Of a stretch of DNA of 36,213 nt, positions 14,783-22,720 are shown piece after piece. Positions within the stretch are counted from its first letter, which is position 1; each line of letters starts with the position of its first letter. A program made the position numbers and the translations under genes. Origin of the DNA: an uncultured Allobaculum sp. (GTDB lineage: Bacteria > Bacillota_I > Bacilli_A > Erysipelotrichales > Erysipelotrichaceae); NCBI GenBank assembly GCA_910577085.1, contig CAJTLE010000012.1:1-36213 (forward strand), read 5' to 3'. The notes beneath the pieces are model-generated. The model ran no database searches. It was not told the origin of the DNA and saw only the letters and a program-made list of their open reading frames with translations.

Positions 14783-15565
14783 ATGAATCGAAAAGTAAGG
14801 ATCCAGAAAAGAAAGCAGATTCCTGACCGGCGTCAAAAAGATCTTCAGATCGCCCTCAGGCTTCTGCCTTTTTTTCACCAAAAATCATCGGTCGGCCTGT
14901 ATCTTCCTGTGCGCGGAGAAGCCGATGGCTTTGAACTGCTGGTAAGAGCTGCGACAGGAAATTTGAACCTTGAAGATCAGCTTTCATCTATCCTGCAAAA
15001 TCTGACGCCATCTTTGGACCAGCACCAGGCCCTCCAGGAACTGGCCGAAAATCCGCCGGTTCTGTATGCCCCCAGAGTGCTTTCAAAAACAGAAATGGAA
15101 ATGTATCCCTTATTGAAAAGAGATCTTGAAAAAATGGAAGAGGATCAGGCAGACCATGGAAGTTCGGACCAAAAGAAGCAGCCGGAAACCACGGCAAGCC
15201 CGGCTTCTTTTGCGCCTTTGACCCCGCAATGGATTGAAGATCTGTACGATCTTTTCAATGTGGAGCCTGGTGAGTTTGGTCTGCTCGAACCCTGCAGACT
15301 GGAAGGGAAGAAGCAACTGGAAGTTCCGGAAGTGCTGTTGATCCCGCTGCTGGCTTTTTGCGATGGCTATCGGATGGGCTATGGCGGCGGGTACTATGAC
15401 CGCTATCTGGCCGCCCATTCAGAGTGCCTGCGCATCGGGATTGCCTATGACCAACAGGAAGAGATCTTTGAGCCTGCACCATGGGATGAACGGCTGGATG
15501 TGATTGTCACACCCACCCGGACTCTGTTTTATGCTTGTAAGGGACGAAAAGAGGGAGAATCATGA
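14783..15565 (+). CDS. 5-formyltetrahydrofolate cyclo-ligase with an insertion
   Basis: The protein (260 residues from ATG 14783; ATG 14765 is an alternative) has the family features: a basic N-terminal helix, VGLYLPVRGEAD (37-48), and the ATP/folate-binding loop GYRMGYGGGYYDRYL (195-209) followed by RIGIAYDQQ. The enzyme converts 5-formyl-THF to 5,10-methenyl-THF using ATP. Between VLYAPRV (93-99) and GEFGLLEP (163-170) lies an extra, charged, Gln/Ser-rich stretch of roughly 40 residues absent from the usual 180-200-residue enzyme. Its ATGA overlap with the next gene indicates an operon, possibly an extension of suf. Confidence 0.9.
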   Translation: MNRKVRIQKRKQIPDRRQKDLQIALRLLPFFHQKSSVGLYLPVRGEADGFELLVRAATGNLNLEDQLSSILQNLTPSLDQHQALQELAENPPVLYAPRVLSKTEMEMYPLLKRDLEKMEEDQADHGSSDQKKQPETTASPASFAPLTPQWIEDLYDLFNVEPGEFGLLEPCRLEGKKQLEVPEVLLIPLLAFCDGYRMGYGGGYYDRYLAAHSECLRIGIAYDQQEEIFEPAPWDERLDVIVTPTRTLFYACKGRKEGES

Positions 15566-16221
15566 AAATTGCGATCTTTGGCGATTCCAATGTCTGGGGC
15601 TTTGATCCCCGGACGGGTCTGCGTCAGTCCAGCCGGTTTGTCACCGATCTGGCCAGATTAGAACCACAGTGGCAGATTGTCGAGGATGGCCTAAACGGGC
15701 GTCTTTTGGACAGCCAGGAACCGTATTTCTATGAACTGGCCGGCTCCAGACAGATTGGGCGCTTTACCCTTGCGGCGGCACCATATGATGCGCTGGTCAT
15801 TGTGCTTGGAAGCAATGATGCTAGACGGATGTTTAATCGTTCTTTGCAAAGCTGGACGCAATCCTTTGTGCGTTTTGTTTCTGTCTGTAAACAGGCCAAC
15901 GAAAAAGCCTGCCAGGCTGCTGGCTGCAAGGTCGCTCCCATTCTGTTTGTGGAACCACCCGCCATTCCTGCAGCTCTGAGAAATAACTATGAAGCCATTG
16001 GCAGCTATGGGGAGGAAGGAATGGCCATTCTTGCCGGATGTGGAAAAGTCATTCATCAGATTGCCGATCAGGAGCACTGCTATGTGCTGGATACCCAGCA
16101 AGCAGGTCTTACCGGCGGAATGGTTGATGGGATCCATCTGGACAAGACAGGTCATGAAAAACTGGCGCATCTGTTAGCTGACCGAATTGAGCAGATGATT
16201 GCGCAGGGAATCATCGTCTGA
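15562..16221 (+). CDS. SGNH/GDSL-family hydrolase
   Basis: The 219-residue cytosolic protein carries SGNH blocks: GDSN with Ser9 (block I), the glycine in DGLNGR (block II), GSND (83-86, block III) and DGIH with Asp189 and His192 (block V). These form a Ser-His-Asp esterase site. No signal peptide is present, so it acts inside the cell, perhaps on acetylated sugars or lipids; the substrate is not visible. It is translationally coupled to the folate gene. Its last codons are part of an imperfect direct repeat (16206-16221 and 16229-16244). Confidence 0.92.
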   Translation: MKIAIFGDSNVWGFDPRTGLRQSSRFVTDLARLEPQWQIVEDGLNGRLLDSQEPYFYELAGSRQIGRFTLAAAPYDALVIVLGSNDARRMFNRSLQSWTQSFVRFVSVCKQANEKACQAAGCKVAPILFVEPPAIPAALRNNYEAIGSYGEEGMAILAGCGKVIHQIADQEHCYVLDTQQAGLTGGMVDGIHLDKTGHEKLAHLLADRIEQMIAQGIIV

Positions 16222-16238
16222 TTTTTAAGGGAATCATC

Positions 16239-16274
16239 GCCTGAGGCGGATTGGTTTTATCCGTTGTTTCAGGC
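16239..16274 (+). terminator. Hairpin downstream of the SGNH hydrolase gene
   Basis: Outer stem GCCTGA (16239-16244) with TCAGGC (16269-16274), inner stem CGGAT (16247-16251) with ATCCG (16259-16263). A T-run is lacking after the stem, so termination may be weak. Confidence 0.4.
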
Positions 16275-16436
16275 AGGTCAGTTTTGATCAACGGCCAACT
16301 GCCGTACAGTGATGGTTGAAGTCAGTCAGAAGGATCCTCTGAAAATCGTCTGCTGGAAGCTGTCCATAGAAAATGGACATCCATAGAAAGATCTGCAGGG
16401 AAGTCCATTCTGAACTCTTTAGAAAGAAGGATGACA

Positions 16437-17498
16437 ATGAGTGTTTTAGATAATATCAAAGCGTTCTGGTCTCGTTTTGAAGATGAAGAACCAGCTTTGT
16501 TAGAAGCATTAAAAGTCAAGAATTACGAAAAGATCTCCGAGATTCTCGATATGCTCAACGAAGAAACCAACCGGATCAGCGGGGCTCATTTCTTTGTCGA
16601 AGATAATTTTGATGAGCCTGAAATGACCTTTGATTCCGGACCAAATAAAACCAGCCAGCTGATCTGCCAGCAGATGAAAAAACTGGCTCCTGCTTCGGTG
16701 AAAAAGACCTGGATTATCAATGATACCCTCCCGCCATTAAGCCAGAAGGCGATTGAAGCCAGTCTGCAGATCAAGGATGAACATTATTCTCTGTTTGATA
16801 TGACCGCCTTTTATGTCATCAACCAGAAGTCACATTCTTTTGAAGTCAAAGTCTACTGCCCAGGCTTCTCTCTGATTGAAAACCCGGAATATAAACGCGA
16901 AATGTGCATTTATCTGGTCGAACTGGCCATTGGTGAAAACGCGCTGGAATCCTATGTTTCCAATATCGATTTCCTCGATGAGCCGGAAAACGGTGTTGAT
17001 TTCTGCAACCTGACCGAGTTGTATGAAGTCATCATGGATACTGTCGAAAAGGATAAATGGCAGGATTATAAACATCCGCTGGATATTTACACAGTCTTCA
17101 AACCTCATCAGGATTTCGCGAGCGACTCCTTACGCAAGGACATGAAGATGATCTTCACTGTTCATCCTGCTTTAGTGGAAGAAACACTTGGCAATAAAGG
17201 GGACGTTCAGCTCGACTTACAGTCCAAAGATGGTGAATACGGCTATATCTATTACAACAACCCATTCGATAACGAACAGGATGCCAAGTTCCGTCAGGAA
17301 CTCTCCCGTCACATTGAAGCGCTGTTAGCCCCATTGCACTATGGCAAAGTCATTGGCGGGGCAATCGGTAAATCGTATTCCTATATTGACCTGATCCTGT
17401 TTGATCCTGCCAAGTTTGAACAGGTCTTCAAACAAATCCAGAACCAGCTCAAAGGCAAAGTTGAACTGTATTACCGGCCTTTCACCCAGGAAGCTTAA
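16437..17498 (+). CDS. Unrecognised 353-residue acidic protein
   Basis: I do not recognise the family. The protein is soluble, acidic and mixed alpha/beta, with an N-terminal helix (SVLDNIKAFWSRFEDEEPALLEAL), FFVEDN and FDSGPNKTSQLIC segments, and a C-terminal half with DGEYGYIYYNNPFD and GKVIGGAIGKSYSYIDLILFD. ATG 16437 is used, since AGAAAGAAGG ends six bases before it; the ATG at 16431 touches the ribosome site. A small perfect hairpin (TGTCCAT 16361-16367 with ATGGACA 16373-16379) lies in its leader. It is followed by a very strong terminator, so it is monocistronic or last in the unit. Confidence 0.9.
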   Translation: MSVLDNIKAFWSRFEDEEPALLEALKVKNYEKISEILDMLNEETNRISGAHFFVEDNFDEPEMTFDSGPNKTSQLICQQMKKLAPASVKKTWIINDTLPPLSQKAIEASLQIKDEHYSLFDMTAFYVINQKSHSFEVKVYCPGFSLIENPEYKREMCIYLVELAIGENALESYVSNIDFLDEPENGVDFCNLTELYEVIMDTVEKDKWQDYKHPLDIYTVFKPHQDFASDSLRKDMKMIFTVHPALVEETLGNKGDVQLDLQSKDGEYGYIYYNNPFDNEQDAKFRQELSRHIEALLAPLHYGKVIGGAIGKSYSYIDLILFDPAKFEQVFKQIQNQLKGKVELYYRPFTQEA

Positions 17499-17638
17499 GA
17501 AGCTTTCTTCTCACTGATCAGAACGAAAAACTGCTCAGAGAGCCTCAGGACTGGATCAGTATCAATCAAAAACCGATAGAAAAGGGATCGGTAATGACTG
17601 CTGGCTCCAGTCTGTCCAGAAACAAGTACTGAATACTC

Positions 17639-17698
17639 AAAAGTCCGCATCGATGATCATCAGGAAATGGATTTCCTGTTGAGTCGATGCGGACTTTT
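17639..17698 (+). terminator. Long perfect hairpin, terminator
   Basis: A 15-bp perfect stem (17639-17653 with 17684-17698) encloses a second 7-bp stem CAGGAAA (17661-17667) with TTTCCTG (17672-17678), and the right arm runs into a T-rich tail (TTTTCTTT). It ends the 353-residue gene. The rest of the 17499-17835 gap shows no gene. Confidence 0.85.
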
Positions 17699-17794
17699 CT
17701 TTACTTCGCTGGTTTGTTGATTCGCTATCGCGCTGTTTCGATATTTCGTTATTTCTTTGGACCGTAAGGTGTGCCTGGGCGGGCAGGGGAGGAA

Positions 17795-17819
17795 AATAAA
17801 AAAAGCGCCGAAGCGCTTT
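17795..17819 (-). terminator. Terminator of the cold-shock gene
   Basis: On the minus strand AAAGCGC-TTCG-GCGCTTT is followed by a further run of T (complement of 17795-17801). The stable TTCG tetraloop and position just after the cold-shock stop make it a standard terminator. Confidence 0.9.
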
Positions 17820-17835
17820 CAGGTCTGAATGAGAA

Positions 17836-18042
17836 TTATTCAGAAACAGGAGTAACGTTAGCAGCCTGTTTTCCACGATCGCCTTCAACGATATCGTAAG
17901 TTACAGTCTGGCCTTCTTCGAGGGAACGGTAACCTTTCTGGTTAATGGAAGAGTAGTGTACGAATACGTCTTTTCCATCTTCACCTGTGATGAAGCCATA
18001 GCCTTTTTCAGCGTTAAACCATTTCACTTTTCCAGTGTTCAT
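17836..18042 (-). CDS. csp: Cold-shock protein
   Basis: The 68-residue single OB-fold protein has the RNA-binding motifs RNP1 KGYGFI (residues 13-18) and RNP2 VFVHYS (26-31), along with GKVKWFN at the start and QAANVTP at the end. It is an RNA chaperone active during cold and in growth. GGGAGG precedes the ATG. The long leader of about 120 bases fits the temperature-sensitive leaders of csp mRNAs. It converges on the 353-residue protein gene. Confidence 0.97.
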   Translation of the reverse strand: MNTGKVKWFNAEKGYGFITGEDGKDVFVHYSSINQKGYRSLEEGQTVTYDIVEGDRGKQAANVTPVSE

Positions 18043-18168
18043 GTTTTTACCTCCCGGAATAGATTGGAAGATTTTTACGATTAAAAATGTGTGACACTTT
18101 AATGCGAACCTGGAAAAGCAGAACCATTCCAGTTACTAAAAATCAATGTTGAATCTATCCTAATCAAA

Positions 18169-18198
18169 ATTATATAGAGACCCGGTCGAATCCGTCAA
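18169..18198 (-). promoter_or_regulatory. Promoter of the cold-shock gene
   Basis: On the minus strand TTGACG (18193-18198) and TATAAT (18169-18174) are 18 bases apart. The start would be near 18161, leaving a leader of about 120 bases. Confidence 0.8.
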
Positions 18199-18568
18199 GA
18201 TGAAAAATCCTTCCGACCTCTAGGTATAAAGATACCATACTTTGGTTAGAACAGAAGGAAAAAACCACAACAAGATGACAAAGTCCCCTAAATGAGGTGA
18301 AAATGGGAGCTCCCCGGCAAATGATGAACCCGACACCATATGCCCATAAGCCTGAAAACATAAAGTTTTTAAATTTTACAATCCGACAAAAAGACGCAAA
18401 ATTATAGTTTTTTAATCAAATGTTCATCGACGAATTTCAGAACGGAAGAGCAGAGAAGAGAGAAAAGGGCCAAAAAAGAGAGGCAGATTTTCGCGCAGAT
18501 GTTTTGTGATTTACTCTCCCGAACCAATGTATAATAGAACCATCAATAATCATATCGGAGGGAAAACC
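18199..18568 (+). promoter_or_regulatory. Divergent intergenic region with the LRR gene promoter
   Basis: No gene is seen in this stretch. A perfect TATAAT at 18530-18535, preceded directly by TG, is the likely -10 of the leucine-rich-repeat gene; the -35 match is poor (GATTTA region). The ribosome site GGAGGG at about 18557-18562 gives the start. The rest is A-rich and unremarkable. Confidence 0.55.
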
Positions 18569-20011
18569 ATGTTTATCAAAAATTCCGCTTTAGCCAACGT
18601 CATTGCTGGCACTCTCCATAAAACACCAGATGAATTAAAAAAAGAAGACCTGCTCGAACTGATCCAGCTGGATGCATCGGATCGCGAAATCGACACTCTG
18701 GACGGACTGGAATACGCAACGAATCTGGAACGGATTAACGTCTCCAACAATGCGCTAACCAGTATTGAGCCATTGCGCAAACTGACCAGCCTGATCGATG
18801 TCAACGTGTGCGGCAACCGCCTGCGCGATATTGAACCTCTGGACAATCACTACATGATCGAAAAGCTGAATCTGTCCCGCAATAACCTGTATGTTATGGA
18901 TATTTCGGCCATCGGCAGCATGATCAATCTGAAAGTCCTCAATCTGAAAAAAGCGAAAATTGACTCGCTGGACTATGTTGAAAACTGCAAGCAGCTGCGC
19001 GAAATCCGGATCAATACTGAAAACGGACCATTCAACTACTCCGTACTGGGCCGTCTGCCAAAGCTGACAAAACTGGATATGTCTGGTCTGCGCCGCTTCT
19101 ATATTGAAGATCTGTCTTTCTTAAAACACATTGAAGATCTCAACCTGGCAACCAACCTGGTCAGCGACATTACACCGCTCTCCTCCATGAAGCATCTTAA
19201 ACACCTGGATGTTTCCAATAACCCTTATCTGAAAGACTACAGTGCATTAAAAGACTTCCCGTCGCTGGAAAGTCTGAATATGGACTACAATTCAGCTTAT
19301 GATTTCCAGTTCTTCTCGGATCTGCCAAAACTGCGCAAGATCTCCATGGAACAGACTGGATTCTCGGATATGCGCGATCTGAACCATATTAAAGATCTCG
19401 AGGAACTCAATGTTTCCAAAAACGAACTGACTCATACCGACGAGTTTACCAATGTCGAAAATCTGAAAGCTCTCAATGCTGAATTCTGCCAGCTGACGGA
19501 TGTTTCCTTCTTAAAGGATGCCCATAAGCTTGAAGTTCTTGATCTGTTTACCAACCGCATCACCAGCATCGACTGCCTGAAGGAATGCAAACAGCTCGTT
19601 GATCTGAACGTCGGCCGCAACCAGATTCATAACATCGACTGCCTTAAAGATATGCGTGATCTGAAGATTATCTCGCTGGAAAACAACAATATTTCCGATC
19701 TGAAGCCGTTGTCAGATCTGCATGAGCTGTGCATTGCAGACCTGTACAACAACAATATTGTTGACCTCAAGCCGCTGGAAAATCTTGAATACATCTCCTA
19801 CCTGCGTCTTGACCATAACATGATCAAGGATCTGCGTCCGTTGTCCAAACTGAGCTATCTGCGTCAGCTGACCTTAAAAGCCAACTACATTACCGATGTC
19901 TCCCCATTAAAAGATCTGGAACTGCTTGAAGCACTCCGTCTGGAAGACAACCCAATTGCGGATACTTCGGCTCTGGAAAAAATGGCTTTCTATTCCAAAT
20001 TCACCGATTAA
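18569..20011 (+). CDS. Cytosolic internalin-like leucine-rich-repeat protein
   Basis: The 480-residue protein is built almost entirely of about 18-20 leucine-rich repeats of 21-22 residues with the bacterial SDS22/internalin pattern LxxLxxLxxLxLxxNxIxDixPL (e.g. LKIISLENNNISDLKPL). It begins at ATG 18569 with GGAGGG upstream. There is no signal peptide, anchor motif or transmembrane segment, so it should stay in the cytosol, unlike listerial internalins. A short helical cap (1-45) precedes the repeats. It has its own promoter and terminator. Such proteins bind other proteins, but the partner is not visible. Confidence 0.95.
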   Translation: MFIKNSALANVIAGTLHKTPDELKKEDLLELIQLDASDREIDTLDGLEYATNLERINVSNNALTSIEPLRKLTSLIDVNVCGNRLRDIEPLDNHYMIEKLNLSRNNLYVMDISAIGSMINLKVLNLKKAKIDSLDYVENCKQLREIRINTENGPFNYSVLGRLPKLTKLDMSGLRRFYIEDLSFLKHIEDLNLATNLVSDITPLSSMKHLKHLDVSNNPYLKDYSALKDFPSLESLNMDYNSAYDFQFFSDLPKLRKISMEQTGFSDMRDLNHIKDLEELNVSKNELTHTDEFTNVENLKALNAEFCQLTDVSFLKDAHKLEVLDLFTNRITSIDCLKECKQLVDLNVGRNQIHNIDCLKDMRDLKIISLENNNISDLKPLSDLHELCIADLYNNNIVDLKPLENLEYISYLRLDHNMIKDLRPLSKLSYLRQLTLKANYITDVSPLKDLELLEALRLEDNPIADTSALEKMAFYSKFTD

Positions 20012-20074
20012 CCCATACCCTGGATCTGGTTTGATCCACCGGATCCTGTCCTTCTAAACTGACACTCTACATTG

Positions 20075-20132
20075 AAATGAGATTTTGATCGGAATGGCTT
20101 CGTAAGCCAGCAAGAACAGAATCTCATTTTTT
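20075..20132 (+). terminator. Terminator of the LRR gene
   Basis: Stem AAATGAGATT (20075-20084) with AATCTCATTT (20120-20129) encloses a second hairpin GGCTT-CGT-AAGCC and runs into a T-run. The remaining bases to 20331 hold the possible promoter of the next gene and a CTGATC/GATCAG hairpin. Confidence 0.85.
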
Positions 20133-20259
20133 GTGCCAGACGGATTTAAGCGAGGCGAATTCTAATTTGCTGATCGGAATTGTTGGATCAGAAATGCAAT
20201 CTGTTTAAGATGAATCATCGCAGTTCTGCGCGTTTTTTGAGAACGAATGTGGATTCTGG

Positions 20260-20288
20260 TTGTCAATTGCCGCTGGACTTGGCATGCT
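20260..20288 (+). promoter_or_regulatory. Possible promoter of the C39-like lipoprotein
   Basis: TTGTCA (20260-20265), a 17-base spacer ending in TGG, and CATGCT (20283-20288) could form an extended -10 promoter. The -10 match is weak. Confidence 0.3.
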
Positions 20289-20331
20289 AATGAAGCAGAA
20301 AATTCTGCTCAGGAAGAAAGGAGTGCCGATT

Positions 20332-21288
20332 TTGAAATCTTGTCTGACTCAAACCAAATGCTTACTGATGGTGTGCCTGGTTCTTGCTGGATGCGGCTCT
20401 TCGGCTCAATCCTCTACAGCCTCTGTTATCAGCGCAGCCCAGCATCGGGCCAGAAAAAGTGTGGAAGAGGCGGTCGCCCAGCTTTCAATGAAGATGATTT
20501 CTTGCTATAAATTTCCGCCTAAACCAACGCTGACTCAACAGATCGTCAGTGCGGTTGGTGATTGTGTGCGATCAGATCGGCTTAGTGCGGCATCCTCTTT
20601 GCAGCAGTCCTCTTCTCCTCATAATGCCTCTGAATCTGAATCTTCAAATGCCCAACAGCCTCGTACAGCACGAAAACATTCTGATCGTTTTCAGGAATCC
20701 TCGTCTTCGTCCAGACTTGCAGGCCCCCAGTCGATTCAGATTTCGCTTCCGCAGAAGGTGCAGGAGACGAACTGGCATTGTGCACCAGCCTGCCTGCAGA
20801 TGATTCTGGAGTCTCATGGCGTCTATCGGACCCAGTATGATCTTGGCGTTTTGATGAATACCCAGGAAGAAGTAGGAACAGAACCTGAAGATGTAGCCCG
20901 GGTTGCCTCCAACCTTCTCTATGATGCACCTGTGGCCACCGGACCTGACGATCCCGGATATCAGGTGACCAGACTGACTCCCTATGGGGCTACAGAAGAA
21001 GATAAAGCTCTTTTTTGTGAGCGTGTCATTCGAGATATCCAGGCTGGAGCCCCAGTCTTTGTCCAAATTGATGTTGCCAATACTTATGGTCCATCGTACG
21101 CCCATGTTGTCCATGAAGGATTGATCTATGGAATTGAATTGGATGAAAACGGCACATTGACCCAGCTTCATTTCATTGATCCAAGCTACGACCAGCAAGA
21201 TGGACCGAATGAGGGTCGCAAAGTCTTTACTGTGGATGACCTGTGGACCGGAATGATTAACAATCAAGAGCCTGCCTATATCTGGTAA
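20332..21288 (+). CDS. C39-like cysteine peptidase lipoprotein, TTG start
   Basis: A TTG at 20332 is the most likely start: AGGAAGAAAGGAG lies eight bases before it and it yields a short lipoprotein signal ending in the lipobox LAGC (Cys21). Upstream ATGs (20260) would bury the signal. The 318-residue product has a Ser-rich linker (about 85-130), then a C39_2-type papain-fold domain: QETNWHCAPACLQMIL with catalytic Cys150, AHVVHEG with the His at 258 or 261, and FIDPSY with Asp283. Family members cleave peptides or serve as uncharacterised surface proteases. It stands alone between two terminators, so no substrate is suggested by neighbours. Confidence 0.88.
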   Translation: MKSCLTQTKCLLMVCLVLAGCGSSAQSSTASVISAAQHRARKSVEEAVAQLSMKMISCYKFPPKPTLTQQIVSAVGDCVRSDRLSAASSLQQSSSPHNASESESSNAQQPRTARKHSDRFQESSSSSRLAGPQSIQISLPQKVQETNWHCAPACLQMILESHGVYRTQYDLGVLMNTQEEVGTEPEDVARVASNLLYDAPVATGPDDPGYQVTRLTPYGATEEDKALFCERVIRDIQAGAPVFVQIDVANTYGPSYAHVVHEGLIYGIELDENGTLTQLHFIDPSYDQQDGPNEGRKVFTVDDLWTGMINNQEPAYIW

Positions 21289-21313
21289 AACCAGAAAAGC
21301 GGCTGGTTATTCT

Positions 21314-21361
21314 GCCATATCCATCCTTGCTGATTGCAGCAGGGAAGATATGGCTTTTTTT
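21314..21361 (+). terminator. Terminator of the C39-like gene
   Basis: Stem GCCATATC (21314-21321) with GATATGGC (21347-21354), an inner hairpin CCTTGCTG/CAGCAGG, and seven T after the stem. Confidence 0.9.
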
Positions 21362-21519
21362 GCCTGATGTGTTTTCCGCAAAAAGCAAATGACTGGAAAC
21401 TGTTCAGACAGGCAACAGACCAGCATTTTTGACTTCTTTCGTTCATCATGAAAAGAGAGATTTATCCTTGTCTTCCTTTCAATAGGGAACATGAATGAAA
21501 TGGAAAAGGAGTCAATACA

Positions 21520-21702
21520 ATGAATTGTCCGGAAACAAAAGAAGAGCGCAGGCTATTTGTTGAACAGGAGCTTGCTGCAGCCAGTCTTGGCGGCAAAACA
21601 GCCAGTGAGAAAGAGTTGAAAATGGCCGAAGAGTATATCGAAGGAAAAATCAGCCGGGATGAGTTCATGCGCCGGGCTGATGATCTGGAAGCAGAGGACT
21701 GA
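21520..21702 (+). CDS. VbhA-like antitoxin-family small protein (orphan)
   Basis: The 60-residue helical protein aligns with the VbhA antitoxin family: a basic first helix (EERRLFVEQELAAASL), a turn, and the characteristic second part A-S-E-K-E, YIEGKISRDEFMRR. VbhA proteins inhibit Fic AMP-transferases through an S/T-x3-E-G/N motif. By alignment the equivalent here is A20-A21-S22-L23-G24-G25: both the Ser and the inhibitory Glu are replaced. No Fic toxin gene is nearby. AAAAGGAG sits eight bases before the ATG, so it is translated. It may regulate something else or be a leftover partner. Confidence 0.75.
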   Translation: MNCPETKEERRLFVEQELAAASLGGKTASEKELKMAEEYIEGKISRDEFMRRADDLEAED

Positions 21703-21943
21703 AATAGTTGAAATCGCTGAATAAAGCTCTAATCACCAAAAACAAATCAAATAGAGCTGCAGATTGACTGGATGGAATCCTATGGATCTGCGGCTTTTGT
21801 AGTGTAGTGCAGGAAGGAATGATGAAAAAATGGTATCTTCTCCTGCCTCCAAGAACATATCGATCAGCCGGTACCAAAAACCGAAGAAGGGAAGAATGGT
21901 CAGAGGCGGGAAAAGAAAAAGGCGGCCGCAGATTTGCACCGGC

Positions 21944-21985
21944 CGGAAAGTTAAAGGAAGAAAACGGAAAGTTAAAGGAAGAATA
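21944..21985 (+). repeat. Tandem 21-base repeat, two copies
   Basis: Two adjacent copies of a 21-base purine-rich unit (starting CGGAAAGTTAAAGGAAGAA) differ only near the end. They lie downstream of the tRNA terminator (minus strand sense) in otherwise gene-free DNA. An overlapping frame exists but runs into the tRNA gene and is not credited. Confidence 0.6.
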
Positions 21986-22015
21986 CAAAAAAACTCTACG
22001 GAATATCCGTAGAGT
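21986..22015 (-). terminator. Terminator of the tRNA-Leu gene
   Basis: On the minus strand a 10-bp stem ACTCTACGGA/TCCGTAGAGT (21993-22002 with 22006-22015) is followed by seven T, directly after the tRNA. Confidence 0.92.
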
Positions 22016-22027
22016 GTACTTTCAAAA

Positions 22028-22112
22028 TGGTGAGGACGATGCGACTTGAACGCACACGAGCTAAGCTCACTACCCCCTCAAAGTAGCGTGTCTGCCATTC
22101 CACCACGTCCTC
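22028..22112 (-). tRNA. tRNA-Leu, anticodon GAG
   Basis: On the minus strand an 85-base class II tRNA is complete, with an encoded CCA end (22028-22030). The acceptor stem pairs GAGGACG with CGTCCTC. The anticodon stem/loop is CTACT-TTGAGGG-GGTAG, with GAG at positions 34-36, reading CUU/CUC leucine codons. The long variable arm (GAGCTTAGCTC) is typical of leucine tRNA, and the T arm contains GTTCAAGTC. Confidence 0.96.
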
Positions 22113-22142
22113 AGGTGATTTGTTTTTAATGAGTACTTATTT

Positions 22143-22171
22143 AATATACCGTATTTCGAAGTTTTTGTAAA
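22143..22171 (-). promoter_or_regulatory. Promoter of the tRNA-Leu gene
   Basis: On the minus strand TTTACA (22166-22171) and TATATT (22143-22148) are spaced by exactly 17 bases, about 30 bases before the tRNA. Confidence 0.85.
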
Positions 22172-22720
22172 GAAGAAATTTTCTTTATTTTCGAATCGGC
22201 TTGGCTCTCGGTGAGGTGTTCCCTTGAACCGAAAACTATTCTACTTGATCTCACCAAAATAGCAAGTCTATTTCATCAATTTTTCAAAAAATTTTTACTT
22301 CTCAATTTAATAAATCTATATAAGATAAATATAACTTAATATTTAGCGTGAACTGTTCATTTATATCAATCCCTTCATCGATTCTTTTGCCTTGAGGACA
22401 AATTCAGTACTGGAAACAATTTCCTGCAAAAGGAAAAATCGTCAAAAACTGCTGGTCAGGAAGGTACCATCCAATTTTGATGGCTTCTTCTCACCCCCAT
22501 GCGAGAAGGGAAATCAGAATTCGAAGAGATCTGGTCAAATTCCATAATAATTCCAAGATTATCTTTCGATTCTGTTTGTTTACTCTAAGATGAATTTATT
22601 GGATCGTCTTATGCTACAGACCAATATTCTGCCATGCAAGAAAAGGCAGGGAAAATTGGATTGGCTGTCCACCAAGATGATCTCTTCAAGATGATCTCTT
22701 ATGGAAAAGAAAGGAATATC
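22172..22720 (+). other. AT-rich gene-free region before the acyltransferase gene
   Basis: No gene is supported. The first half is strongly AT-rich, around 22290-22370. Two adjacent small hairpins occur: CCATC/GATGG (22467-22471 with 22479-22483) and CTTCTC/GAGAAG (22487-22492 with 22503-22508). They may belong to a leader of the MBOAT operon; no promoter could be fixed. Confidence 0.45.

Noticed and set aside
21807..22049. Plus-strand frame with a nearby AGGAAGGA and tandem heptads
   Set aside because: It runs through the tRNA terminator and into the tRNA gene on the opposite strand, and the ribosome site is too close to the ATG.
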